From Methanobacteriota archaeon (lineage in GTDB: Archaea; Methanobacteriota; Methanobacteria; Methanobacteriales; Methanobacteriaceae): a stretch of 14,658 bases of DNA. The translations under genes were made by a program, and so were the position numbers. Location: NCBI GenBank assembly GCA_023430285.1, contig JAEZAV010000129.1:1-14658 (forward strand). The letters are read 5' to 3'. Below, one piece after another: positions 7,165-14,367 of this stretch. Every line of letters starts with the position of its first letter. The stretch's first letter is position 1. A model generated the notes under the pieces. It ran no database searches, was not told the origin of the DNA, and was given only the letters and a program-made list of their open reading frames with translations.

Positions 7165-8886
7165 ATGACTCAAAACATACTGATCATCATGGAAGACGAT
7201 TTTGGGGATGATGGGTTAGTTAAGATGCTAGATTCTTGGGGATACAAAACCCATTTCCTATTGAAGACAGATACCAATAAAATCCCTGAAATTAAACCTG
7301 ATCTTGTTATAATGGATGTAAACCCCAACGATCCAGAGTCAGAAATAATCATGAACAGCTTGGATTCCCCCACCATCTACCTTCCCATGGTGAGGAAAAA
7401 TTTTGATCTACCAAGCATGACAACTTATTTTGATGGATCTGTTTCTGATGAGAAACTTAAGTTTGCTGCCGAGATGGTTGTTTATCATACTCAGACCAGT
7501 AAAAATTTGAAGCAAAATCATGAAACCTACAGGCTCCTCTATGAAAATGCACCCATGGCTTACCAGTCACTGGATGAATCTGGAAACATCATAGACGTCA
7601 ATCAAACTTGGCTGGAAAAGCTGGGATACAAAAAGGAAGATGTTATAGGCAGCTGGTTTGGAGACTTTTTAAACTCAAACCATGTTGAAAAGTTCCGAAT
7701 CAACTTTCCTAGGTTCAAAGATGCTGGAAAAACTTCAAACGTTGAATTTGTAATGGTTAAAGCAGATGGCAATGAGATCACTGTATCCTTCGATGGAAAA
7801 ATTGGATACGATTCCCGGGGAAATTTTAAACAAACACACTGCATCTTCAAGGATATCACAGCTCAAAAGGTGGCTGAAAATGCCATGAGAGAATCTGAAA
7901 AATATTACAAGACCATATTTGAAAACACAGGCACGGCAACCATCATAGTGGAGGAAGATTCAACCATTTCCCTTGTGAACACCCAGTTCGAACATTTATA
8001 TGGGGTTAAGTGGGATGAGATTGAGGGAAAAATAAAGTGGACAGATCTTGTAACGATTCAGCACCTGCCGAAAATGTTGAGATACCACAAACTTCGGAGA
8101 AAAAACCCTGAAGAAGTACCTAGAAACTATGAGTTTGACTTTGTAGACAGTTCTGGAGCCATTAAAAATATCTTTGTGACTGTTGCCATAATTCCTGAGA
8201 CATCCAAAAGTTTGGTTTCACTTCAAGACATCACCTACATGAAGGTAACAGAAGGCACGTTGAAAACCACCATAAATGAGAAGGACACCTTGTTAAGGGA
8301 GATACATCACAGGGTGAAAAATAATTTGCAAATTATATCAAGCCTTTTGAACCTTCAATCCAGATACATACAAGACAACGATACCTTAGAGGTGTTCAAG
8401 GAAAGCCAAAACAGGGTGCGTTCCATGGCTATTGTCCATGAAAAACTCTACAAATCAGATAATATTTCTAAAATTGATTTTGGAGAGTACATTGAAGATC
8501 TTGTAGGCAACCTAATTTACAACTACAACATAGAGCCCGAGAAGATCAAATTTAACACAAATATCAAAAATATCTTCTTTGATGTTGATACATGTACTCC
8601 ATGCGGACTCATTGTAAACGAACTACTAACCAACTCCGTTAAACATGCATTTCCAGGAGATATGAAGGGACAGATCAGTATTGATCTTAAAGATAATGAA
8701 GGCACCTACACATTATATGTGAGTGATGATGGTGTTGGTTTTCCTGAAGATGTTGACTACACAAACACTGACACCCTTGGACTGCAACTCGTAACCAACC
8801 TTGTAAATCAATTGGATGGCAGTCTAGAAATTATAAATAAAGGTGGAACCACTATTAAAATCATATTTAAAGACTTTAATATGTGA
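7165..8886 (+). CDS. Soluble sensor histidine kinase: degenerate receiver - PAS - PAS - HisKA_2 - HATPase
   Basis: The 573-residue protein has no membrane segment, so it should sense a cytoplasmic signal. An N-terminal receiver-like domain (1-108) keeps the acidic cluster Glu10-Asp11-Asp12 and Asp51 in VIMDV. It lacks the conserved Lys that normally stands in a K-P pair before the last helix; that region reads YFDGSVSDEKL. Two PAS domains follow (about 120-235 and 245-358), then a HisKA_2 dimerisation domain with EIHHRVKNNLQ (379-389, phospho-acceptor probably His382). The HATPase_c domain shows the N box NELLTNSVKHAF (485-496), DDGVGF (521-526) and TLGLQLV (537-543). No response regulator lies nearby, so it is an orphan kinase here. 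An oligo-T stretch follows at 8906-8915. The class call is secure; the signal is unknown. Confidence 0.92.
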   Translation: MTQNILIIMEDDFGDDGLVKMLDSWGYKTHFLLKTDTNKIPEIKPDLVIMDVNPNDPESEIIMNSLDSPTIYLPMVRKNFDLPSMTTYFDGSVSDEKLKFAAEMVVYHTQTSKNLKQNHETYRLLYENAPMAYQSLDESGNIIDVNQTWLEKLGYKKEDVIGSWFGDFLNSNHVEKFRINFPRFKDAGKTSNVEFVMVKADGNEITVSFDGKIGYDSRGNFKQTHCIFKDITAQKVAENAMRESEKYYKTIFENTGTATIIVEEDSTISLVNTQFEHLYGVKWDEIEGKIKWTDLVTIQHLPKMLRYHKLRRKNPEEVPRNYEFDFVDSSGAIKNIFVTVAIIPETSKSLVSLQDITYMKVTEGTLKTTINEKDTLLREIHHRVKNNLQIISSLLNLQSRYIQDNDTLEVFKESQNRVRSMAIVHEKLYKSDNISKIDFGEYIEDLVGNLIYNYNIEPEKIKFNTNIKNIFFDVDTCTPCGLIVNELLTNSVKHAFPGDMKGQISIDLKDNEGTYTLYVSDDGVGFPEDVDYTNTDTLGLQLVTNLVNQLDGSLEIINKGGTTIKIIFKDFNM

Positions 8887-8953
8887 ATCTCAAACTAAAA
8901 GCAAATTTTTATTTTCCATTAACAACATAACATAGTAACAGATTCTAAGCAAA

Positions 8954-9009
8954 GAATTTGGATGTTCAAATTAAAACCATTCAAATCATAGAATGAATTT
9001 GGATTCAAT
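8954..9009 (+). repeat. Two imperfect copies of an AATTTG-centred repeat upstream of msrA
   Basis: GAATTTGGATGTTCAAATT starts at 8954 and GAATTTGGATTCAATT at 8995, 41 bases apart (about four helical turns). The first contains a perfect inverted repeat AATTTG-6-CAAATT (8955-8972); the second a near copy. The position just before the msrA start suggests an operator pair or a leader structure. Confidence 0.4.
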
Positions 9010-9020
9010 TCATTGAAGAA

Positions 9021-9542
9021 ATGAAAAATTTTCCATGGGAGTTGGATTACTTTATGGCTGACCAAGAAAAATATGAAACTGCAAGTTTTGCTGCAGGTTG
9101 TTTCTGGGGAGTAGAAGCAGCTTTCAGAGAATTGAAGGGTGTTGTTGAAACAACTGTGGGTTACATGGGTGGACACACCAAAGACCCAAACTACAACGAG
9201 GTATGCACAGGCACAACAGGCCACGCAGAAACACTTCAGCTCAAGTACGATCCAGATGAAATAAGCTTTGAAAAACTTTTGGAAGTGTTCTGGAACAAAC
9301 ACGACCCAACAACCAAGAACAGACAGGGTCCAGACATTGGAGAGCAGTACAGATCAATAATTTTTTATCATAACCCCGAACAAAAAAAATTGGCTGAAGA
9401 ATCCAAAGAAAAACTTGATTCATCAGGGAAGTACAGAAATCCAGTTGTAACAGAAATAATTCCAGCCGGAACTTTTTATCCTGCCGAAGATTATCACCAG
9501 CAGTACCTGGAAAAACATGGCAGAAAGTTCTGTGGAATCTAA
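9021..9542 (+). CDS. msrA: Peptide-methionine (S)-S-oxide reductase MsrA
   Basis: MsrA reduces methionine-S-sulfoxide in oxidised proteins and free methionine, restoring function after oxidative damage. The catalytic motif GCFWG gives Cys27. Other family signatures are VGYMGGH, YNEVCTGTTGHAE (Cys62), WNKHDPTT and GEQYRS, and the C-terminal GRKFCGI supplies the likely resolving Cys171. The full length is 173 residues from the ATG at 9021, which has only a weak AAGAA before it. An in-frame ATG at 9054 (162 residues, starting MADQEKYE) has GGGAG 12 bases upstream and is a real alternative. The protein is cytoplasmic. The tandem repeats before it may control expression; a T8 terminator follows. 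Transcription is probably independent of the kinase gene upstream on the same strand. Confidence 0.96.
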   Translation: MKNFPWELDYFMADQEKYETASFAAGCFWGVEAAFRELKGVVETTVGYMGGHTKDPNYNEVCTGTTGHAETLQLKYDPDEISFEKLLEVFWNKHDPTTKNRQGPDIGEQYRSIIFYHNPEQKKLAEESKEKLDSSGKYRNPVVTEIIPAGTFYPAEDYHQQYLEKHGRKFCGI

Positions 9543-9874
9543 CTCAAACCTTTAAATTCCTTTATTTTTTTTAAAATGATTCGCATTAATTTTAAAGCTA
9601 AATACTCATAAAACCTATTTTTCTTATCTAATTTACTGTTCGGTTTATTAAAACGAAGATTGTCTGTTTTTAGATTCAATATCATTATATTGATGGATTG
9701 GTAATTTTTTGGAAATAATTATATATCCAAAAAAACAAAGTATTACTAAAAGTATTATAAATAATAAATAAACAAAAAGTGTAGATCACAGAGCTTCGAA
9801 AGTAATTGAAGCACCAAATTTCCAGTGAAGTATAACTTGATAATCGTTTAGAAAAATTTAAGGAGATGGAATTG
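9543..9874 (+). other. Intergenic region with promoter of the Ig-like membrane protein (332 bases)
   Basis: After the msrA terminator the region is AT-rich. TATAAATAA at about 9755-9764 is a plausible TATA box with an expected start near 9785, giving a leader of about 90 bases. A second TATA-like AATTATATATCC lies at 9717-9727. A 5-bp stem GCTTC/GAAGC (9793-9797 and 9808-9812) lies in the leader but is too short to name. No gene was found here. Confidence 0.45.
9561..9572 (+). terminator. Oligo-T terminator of msrA
   Basis: TTTATTTTTTTT about 18 bases after the msrA stop, without a hairpin. Confidence 0.6.
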
Positions 9875-10252
9875 ATGTTGAAGTACGCGCTGTTGTTTGT
9901 AGGTATTCTCGTGGTAATTCTAAGTATCTTATATTTCGTAGGCTACGAACCAACAAATTTGGTTTTGAATAATGGAGAGTACAGTTTTAACAAAGATTTG
10001 AATGTTTTAAATCAAAGTGGTAAGGCAGAACCAAATTCATGGGTTAAAATTAATGGTAAATCAGCATTCGTAGATCAAAATGGAAATTTCTACTGTCTCG
10101 TAGATATTCACAACGGCACAAATATAATCAATGTCACAGCCAAAGCACCATTTAAATCAATAAACACCAAAATTGCGTCAGTAAAGAGAACAGAAACACC
10201 AAACCACATAGATGTATACTACAGCTTAAACAACACCTACGTGGCACCATAA
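9875..10252 (+). CDS. Membrane-anchored protein with one glucodextranase-B/Ig-like domain
   Basis: The start is the ATG at 9875, 9 bases after AAGGAG (9860-9865); the in-frame ATG at 9866 directly abuts that site and is unlikely. The 125-residue product has one N-terminal transmembrane helix (LLFVGILVVILSILYFVGY) and no cleavage motif, so the rest is probably anchored outside. Residues from about 46 to 105 (VLNQSGKAEPNSWVKINGK, then DQNGNFYCLVDIHNGTNIINVTAKA) match the pattern of the glucodextranase domain B / bacterial Ig-like fold: a G-x-x-E-P-x-x-x-V-x-I-N-G turn, a D-x-N-G-x-F strand and an N-x-I-x-V-x-A strand. Such domains are structural or carbohydrate-associated modules in larger exported proteins; a free-standing anchored copy has no assigned function. 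The gene is monocistronic by its flanking signals. Confidence 0.75.
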   Translation: MLKYALLFVGILVVILSILYFVGYEPTNLVLNNGEYSFNKDLNVLNQSGKAEPNSWVKINGKSAFVDQNGNFYCLVDIHNGTNIINVTAKAPFKSINTKIASVKRTETPNHIDVYYSLNNTYVAP

Positions 10253-10628
10253 ATAAGACTTGGAAGTTTAAATCCCCATCTATTATTTTTTAAGGGAGCA
10301 CTCTTAACCTTTAATTGATATGATAACTTGTAATTTATATTAATTCACTGTGTCTTATTAAAATATTTAAATAGATTTTAGTCATTTTAACTAAATTAAA
10401 GATTTTATTTAATATTTTATTTTATTTTAGTACATTATTACGGCCTTTATGTTTTTATTATTTATTTCAAGAAGTGTAATGAAGTTTAGCTTGAATTTGA
10501 TATTACGAAGCTGAAAACATATATATAATGAACTCTAATAACAAATTTAATTCTTTAGATCAAACCTTAATTATAAACAATAGATTTAAGGTATTTTAGA
10601 GCTTATTGGATTGAATGGAGGAATATTT
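10253..10628 (+). other. Intergenic region upstream of the zinc-ribbon/PsbP gene
   Basis: Extremely AT-rich. It holds the preceding terminator, then a clear TATA box CATATATATAATG (10519-10530) with A-rich BRE (GAAAA), expected start near 10548, and an AT-rich leader of about 80 bases ending in GGAGGA (10617-10622). No small gene or RNA was recognised. Confidence 0.5.
10281..10291 (+). terminator. Oligo-T terminator of the Ig-like membrane protein
   Basis: TATTATTTTTT about 29 bases after the stop. A bulged stem (TTAA-GG-GAG-CA-CTC-TTAA, about 10291-10308) follows directly and may add to it. Confidence 0.45.
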
Positions 10629-11420
10629 ACGGTTATTATTAAATGTAAAAAATGTAGGAAGGAGTATGAAATAGACCCTGAAGAGGAGGTTTCAGATTTT
10701 AAATGTGAATGTGGTGGAGAATTATCACATACATCATCAAATTCAACACCAAATTTAGAAAATAACTCTATAGATAACTCAGGGGCAGAAGAAAAATTGG
10801 AAAAATCCGGTGTAAAAAACCGTAAATGGATGGTGGGTGTGGTTTGTGTCTGCCTAATCTTGGCAGTAACCCTGGGAGGCATGTTACTTACCAAAACAAC
10901 TATTTCAGGAAATACTAACACTTCAACTTTATCTGAGAACAGTCATATCCAAAACAGTACCTACTCAAAAAATGGTTTGAAATTTGACTATCCGTCTGGT
11001 TGGAAGCAGATATCTAACTTACACTATCCAAGTAGATGGGGATTTCCAGATCCAATTGTGTCATATTACCAACCAATTGGCAACTACAACGAAACATACA
11101 TTGAAACATATTTCTACATAAAACAACGAGATGTACATTCCTTAGATGAAATGCTTAAAGATTACCGGAGAGACATTTCAAATATTGGTCAGACAGAAGT
11201 TTCAGAAAGAAACATAACAGTAAATGGAATGAAAGCAGTAGAACTCATTAAAACATGGCATAATGGAAATATGCAGTATAAAGCTTTAACTGTACATATA
11301 GAAGCTGTAAAAGGTTCTAAATACTACAGAATTGGATGTGTGGTACCAGCAAATCAGTACAACCAAACATTACCAATATTTGAAATGGTTGTAAACAGCT
11401 TTAAACCCACTGGATCATGA
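10611..11420 (+). CDS. Zinc ribbon - transmembrane - PsbP-like domain protein
   Basis: Counted from the TTG at 10611 the protein has 269 residues. A zinc ribbon with Cys12, Cys15, Cys32 and Cys34 (KCKKCRKEYE and FKCECGGEL) is followed by an acidic/Ser/Asn linker, one transmembrane helix at about 73-93 (after KNRKW), and an outer PsbP-like domain from about 118 that opens YSKNGLKFDYPSGW, as in the lipoprotein at 2901-3431. The topology should be zinc ribbon inside, PsbP domain outside. The start is doubtful: the only strong ribosome binding site, GGAGGA (10617-10622), lies after the TTG and points, with a 6-base spacer, to an ACG at 10629, which would begin (M)VIIKCKKC. The TTG at 10611 is kept as the conventional start. 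Function unknown; a surface signal or binding role is only a guess. Confidence 0.8.
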   Translation: MNGGIFTVIIKCKKCRKEYEIDPEEEVSDFKCECGGELSHTSSNSTPNLENNSIDNSGAEEKLEKSGVKNRKWMVGVVCVCLILAVTLGGMLLTKTTISGNTNTSTLSENSHIQNSTYSKNGLKFDYPSGWKQISNLHYPSRWGFPDPIVSYYQPIGNYNETYIETYFYIKQRDVHSLDEMLKDYRRDISNIGQTEVSERNITVNGMKAVELIKTWHNGNMQYKALTVHIEAVKGSKYYRIGCVVPANQYNQTLPIFEMVVNSFKPTGS

Positions 11421-11440
11421 TTATGCAGCGTTTAAACCAA

Positions 11441-11459
11441 ATTTTACTATTTTTCTCTT
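11441..11459 (+). terminator. T-rich terminator of the zinc-ribbon/PsbP gene
   Basis: ATTTTACTATTTTTCTCTT, 20-40 bases after the stop, without a hairpin. The minus-strand T6 at 11466-11471 serves the convergent nitroreductase gene. Confidence 0.45.
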
Positions 11460-11499
11460 AAAAGTAAAAAATATATTTTAATGGATTATCTTATTTTTA

Positions 11500-12323
11500 T
11501 TAATTCTCTTCACCCAAGAATTTAGCATCAACAGGATTTCTCTCCACTAACCTTTGATACTTGTATTTAGGATAGCCCACCATAACAGCGCCTGTAATCA
11601 TCATATTTTCCGGTATTTTAAAAAGTTTTAGTAATGGTGAATTTTCGCTCATTGCACAGTGTTCAAAAAGGCCAGCCCAGCATGATCCTAGATCCAGATA
11701 CGGAGCAAAGAGTTCTAGGTAGCTTAAACAAGAAATTGTGTTGGCTCTGCCTTGAATAAAATTTTTATCCGCAGTGGCCACAACAAGGCAGGTGCCCCTC
11801 TTAAAACTGAATCTGAACCTGTTTCATGGTACTTCTTTATTAGTGGTGTTAATATTTTCCTGAGGGCAGGACGGACTGATGGGCTTTTTTCAAGATATTC
11901 AATGGTAATATCACTGGCTTTTCTAAGAATTTCCTTGTCATCCACTATTAAGTAGGATACTCCCTGGGTATTGCTTCCTGTAGGTGCATAATTAGCAATT
12001 TCCACGAGTTTGAGCAATTTTTCTTTAGTTACAGGATCTCTTTTGTAACTCCTGATGGAACGCCGGGATCTTAGGAAGAACTCAGCCTCTTTTGGACTGA
12101 ATTTTTTATGTTCAGAAATTTCAACCTGTTCTGCAAGGGGAGATCGATGGTTGTCAATGGCCATATTGGGACATACTGCAACGCAGTGACCACAAGCTAT
12201 GCAATTTTGTTCTAATTGAACATCAGGTCCATGGGTTTCAAGGGTTAAAACATCCGATGGACATTCATCCACACAAATTCCACATTTGGTACATTTATCA
12301 TGATCAACGGTTATCAAATTCAT
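11500..12323 (-). pseudogene. Ferredoxin-nitroreductase fusion protein, broken by a one-base frameshift
   Basis: The N-terminal part carries two [4Fe-4S] ferredoxin motifs, Cys11-14-17-21 (CTKCGICVDECP) and Cys41-44-47-51 (CIACGHCVAVCP). A nitroreductase domain follows (RSRRSIRSYK, ANYAPTGSNTQ), typical of FMN enzymes fed by iron-sulfur clusters. The frame is lost near 11783: after RGAPAL it reads LWPLRI and stops at 11724, while the next frame continues VATADKNFIQGRANT and runs in perfect family style to MVGYPKYKY and the stop at 11500. Restoring one base (TTG-nTT-GTG) gives a 274-residue protein of normal length. No slippery heptamer is present, so a deletion or sequencing error is more likely than programmed shifting. 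If real, the truncated product lacks about a third of the FMN domain. GGGGTG (12331-12336) lies 7 bases before the ATG. Confidence 0.85.
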
Positions 12324-12355
12324 AAAATTTCACCCCACTAAATCCTTTTCCCTAA

Positions 12356-12376
12356 ATAATCAACATGGTTGATTAT
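12356..12376 (-). promoter_or_regulatory. Palindromic operator candidate at the ferredoxin-nitroreductase start site
   Basis: A perfect inverted repeat with arms ATAATCAAC (12356-12364) and GTTGATTAT (12368-12376) around a 3-base centre. On the minus strand a TATA box (TAATTATAATAG, about 12383-12394) lies just upstream, so the expected transcription start (near 12364) falls inside the palindrome, the usual place for an archaeal repressor to block polymerase loading. Confidence 0.5.
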
Positions 12377-12575
12377 CATTACTATTATAATTATCTGAAA
12401 AAAAAGAATTATTTTTTTTTACATGAAATAATTTCACAATGTTATTGATTCGAACCCTAAGTTGATTCAAATTCTAATTTTAATTAACATATGGACAGTA
12501 TACAAATTAGCCTGTAAATTTTAGAGAAAACAGCAAATAACCTTTGATAGTTTAAGATGATATGGTTCAGGAGTT

Positions 12576-12591
12576 AAAAAAAATAAAAAAA
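12576..12591 (-). terminator. Oligo-T terminator of the beta-propeller gene
   Basis: Minus-strand TTTTTTTATTTTTTTT, about 35 bases after the stop at 12626. Confidence 0.65.
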
Positions 12592-12625
12592 GTTGATGTT
12601 TGAATCTAATTATTTATTCCCGTTT

Positions 12626-13642
12626 TTACAGTTGTTTCACAGTCCCTTTAACTAGATTTTTCACATAATCTGTGTTTATGAGGTTACTTTGTGTCCATAC
12701 TACATTTATTCCAGATATTACTCCGGGGTACTGGTACTTACTTGAACTGTATACCCATCCCTTTAAATTATTGGCTATGTTTTTCACGTAGATGTTGTAG
12801 CTTCCTGAAGAAGGGTTGTACTCTTGCCATACGATTCTTGTGCCGGAGATTTTTGGCTGATATTGTGAATAAGTTGAAGATTTCACAATTCCCCCTTTAT
12901 TTGTCACGATGTTTCGTACGTACACAACGTACTTGATCCCAACAAGTTCTGACCATACCACCCTGTTTCCGGAAATATCAGGCTTGTATTGATTATTTGT
13001 TGAGGTTTGTACTATATTGCTGTTTCCGTTGGCTAAATTTTTTATGTAAATAACAGATTTTGAATTTTTAATACCTTCCCAAACTACTCTTGTACCAGAA
13101 ATTGCAGGGTTGTTCTGAGATTTTGAAGAACTGTAAACAATGCCCTTGGCTCCAGTAACAATATTTTTGTAGTAAATCTTCGAGAATCCTGATGAATTTG
13201 TTTGTTGCCAAACAGCTATATTTCCAGATATATCAGCATTTTCTTGGTTGATGTTAGAGGGAGATAAAGCCCCATAATTTCCTGTGCCTATATTTTTGTA
13301 CCAAATATTGAATTTCCCACTGTCATCTTCTTGTGTCCAAACAATTCTTGTCCCGGAAATTGATGGATCGTACTGGTTATCTATGGACGATAGAACTTTT
13401 CCCTTTTTGCCTGTGTCCAAGTTTTTCACGTAAATATTCCAGATCCCTGTTGATGTGTCTTTTTGAGTCCATACAATTCTTGATCCATCGATATCAGCAC
13501 TTCCTTGTGGATTGTTGTTGGTAGATACTTTAATTATTTTATTTGAACTGCTGTTTGTGTTCACAGTAGCTGCAGATGCTGCTCCGCATAAAATAAAGGC
13601 AGATACTAAAATAACTAATGAAATCATCAAATATTTTTTCAA
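12626..13642 (-). CDS. Secreted seven-bladed beta-propeller protein (TolB/PD40-like repeats)
   Basis: The start is a TTG at 13642, supported by GGGGAGGG (13649-13656) 6 bases upstream. The 338-residue protein has a signal peptide (MKKYLMISLVILVSAFILCG, cleavage after AASA near 24). The rest is seven tandem repeats of 42-44 residues with the pattern Q-x-x-P-x-I-S-G-x-R-V-V-W ... I-Y-V-K-N-x-x-T-G-x-x-G. The marker Trp stands at 58, 102, 145, 188, 230, 272 and 316. This is a one-domain seven-blade propeller; the last repeat (about 305-338) is short and may close the ring with the N-terminal strand. Such propellers are exported binding or scaffold modules; no catalytic residues are visible. Repeats are very alike, suggesting expansion by duplication. 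The promoter is shared in style with the chagasin-like gene. Confidence 0.88.
   Translation of the reverse strand: MKKYLMISLVILVSAFILCGAASAATVNTNSSSNKIIKVSTNNNPQGSADIDGSRIVWTQKDTSTGIWNIYVKNLDTGKKGKVLSSIDNQYDPSISGTRIVWTQEDDSGKFNIWYKNIGTGNYGALSPSNINQENADISGNIAVWQQTNSSGFSKIYYKNIVTGAKGIVYSSSKSQNNPAISGTRVVWEGIKNSKSVIYIKNLANGNSNIVQTSTNNQYKPDISGNRVVWSELVGIKYVVYVRNIVTNKGGIVKSSTYSQYQPKISGTRIVWQEYNPSSGSYNIYVKNIANNLKGWVYSSSKYQYPGVISGINVVWTQSNLINTDYVKNLVKGTVKQL
12755..13530 (-). repeat. Tandem coding repeats of about 129 bp (propeller blades)
   Basis: The seven blades of the propeller gene form protein-level tandem repeats with 42-44-residue spacing between the ISGxRVVW motifs; the fully spaced copies lie roughly in this span. 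DNA similarity is lower than protein similarity. Confidence 0.7.
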
Positions 13643-13678
13643 ATAATACCCTCCCCAATTTTTTGTAAAAAAATCATA

Positions 13679-13717
13679 TTATAGTTATTAATCACTAACT
13701 ATAAAATTTTTGCTAAA
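13679..13717 (-). promoter_or_regulatory. Promoter of the beta-propeller gene with inverted repeat
   Basis: Minus-strand TTGTTTAGCAAAAATTTTAT followed by AG gives the AGCAAA-TATA module (TATA about 13698-13705, 60 bases before the TTG start). A perfect 9-bp inverted repeat TTATAGTTA/TAACTATAA (13679-13687 and 13696-13704, 8-base spacer) overlaps the TATA box and the expected start. Confidence 0.5.
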
Positions 13718-13850
13718 CAATTTTAACTTATAAAACAAACCATAACCCTCTTAAAAAAAATACAAAATATTAATCAATAACTCTATTAAACCATCGAAAA
13801 CTAAAATCTTCCCATTTAACCAACTTATGTAACAATATATGGCAGTGCAT

Positions 13851-13858
13851 AAAAAAAA
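13851..13858 (-). terminator. Oligo-T terminator of the Rieske gene
   Basis: Eight T on the minus strand about 20 bases after the stop at 13879. Confidence 0.6.
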
Positions 13859-13878
13859 GGTATTGAAAATGTATTCAA

Positions 13879-14226
13879 CTACAGGTCCGCCAAAATTTTC
13901 TCACCATCAACCTTGACAAGGTAAGTTTTAAGATTTTTTGGTGACTTCAATATTTTGACTGCAGTTAATTTGAGTCCTTTCCAGTCTGTCCAGCGTATCA
14001 CATGGCCGTCAATCAGATCGAATTGACTGTGATGTTTTGGACAGGTGATCACAGTCCCATCCAGAACACCCTTGGACAGATCACCACCCATGTGGGGGCA
14101 ACGGTTATCAGAAACCATGAATTCTTCTCCAACGCGGGCAACTAAATATTCATGATCATCTATATCAACCATTTTAAGTCCTCCATCTTCCAATTCAGAC
14201 TTCTCTAAAACTTCCACAAAAACCAT
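13879..14226 (-). CDS. Small Rieske [2Fe-2S] ferredoxin
   Basis: The start is the ATG at 14226, 7 bases after GGAGGG (14234-14239); a longer in-frame reading to 14283 would begin upstream of this site. The 115-residue product is a single Rieske domain of the soluble ferredoxin type. The cluster ligands are Cys43 and His45 in CPHMGG and Cys62 and His65 in CPKHHSQFD, a spacing of 16 residues between the pairs. There is no membrane anchor and no oxygenase domain, so it should act as a cytoplasmic electron carrier, as do the Rieske ferredoxins of nitrite-reductase (NirD-like) and dioxygenase systems. No such partner is adjacent. It follows the heliorhodopsin-like gene on the same strand after an apparent terminator. 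The electron donor and acceptor are unknown; a redox-stress role is only suggested by the surroundings. Confidence 0.92.
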   Translation of the reverse strand: MVFVEVLEKSELEDGGLKMVDIDDHEYLVARVGEEFMVSDNRCPHMGGDLSKGVLDGTVITCPKHHSQFDLIDGHVIRWTDWKGLKLTAVKILKSPKNLKTYLVKVDGEKILADL

Positions 14227-14317
14227 TCTTAAACCCTCCAAATGACTTTTTCTTATTCCATATGCCTGTACGATCCTAAACAATGATCAATTCTTTAAAC
14301 AACCAATTTGGCTCCTG

Positions 14318-14324
14318 AAAAAAA
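14318..14324 (-). terminator. Oligo-T stretch after the heliorhodopsin-like gene
   Basis: Seven T on the minus strand about 45 bases after the stop at 14368. It suggests, but does not prove, that the Rieske gene has its own transcript; a Rieske promoter is not obvious. Confidence 0.4.
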
Positions 14325-14367
14325 TAATGGAAATTAAATTGTAGCATTTTTTTGATTAGCACATTCT

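Larger units (their letters stand above)
12324..12625 (-). other. Intergenic region upstream of the nitroreductase gene (302 bases)
   Basis: It contains the nitroreductase ribosome binding site, palindrome and TATA box at the left, and the propeller-gene terminator at 12576-12591 on the right. Between them (about 12400-12570) there is AT-rich sequence with homopolymer runs and no recognisable gene. Confidence 0.5.

Noticed and set aside
8919..9302. Minus-strand open frame of 127 codons over msrA
   Set aside because: Antisense to the catalytic region of msrA; Cys/Phe-rich translation typical of a shadow frame.
9793..9812. Hairpin GCTTC/GAAGC in the leader of the Ig-like gene as riboswitch or small RNA
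   Set aside because: A 5-bp stem with a 10-base loop and no conserved motif is not distinguishable from chance.
11724..11790. Programmed ribosomal frameshifting in the nitroreductase
   Set aside because: No X-XXY-YYZ slippery heptamer or downstream pseudoknot is visible; a missing base explains the break more simply.
12444..12471. Direct repeat ATTGATTC[G/A]AA and a TTCGAA that recalls a redox-regulator half site
   Set aside because: Only two short imperfect copies, about 120-150 bases upstream of the nitroreductase start, with no second TTCG element at the required spacing.
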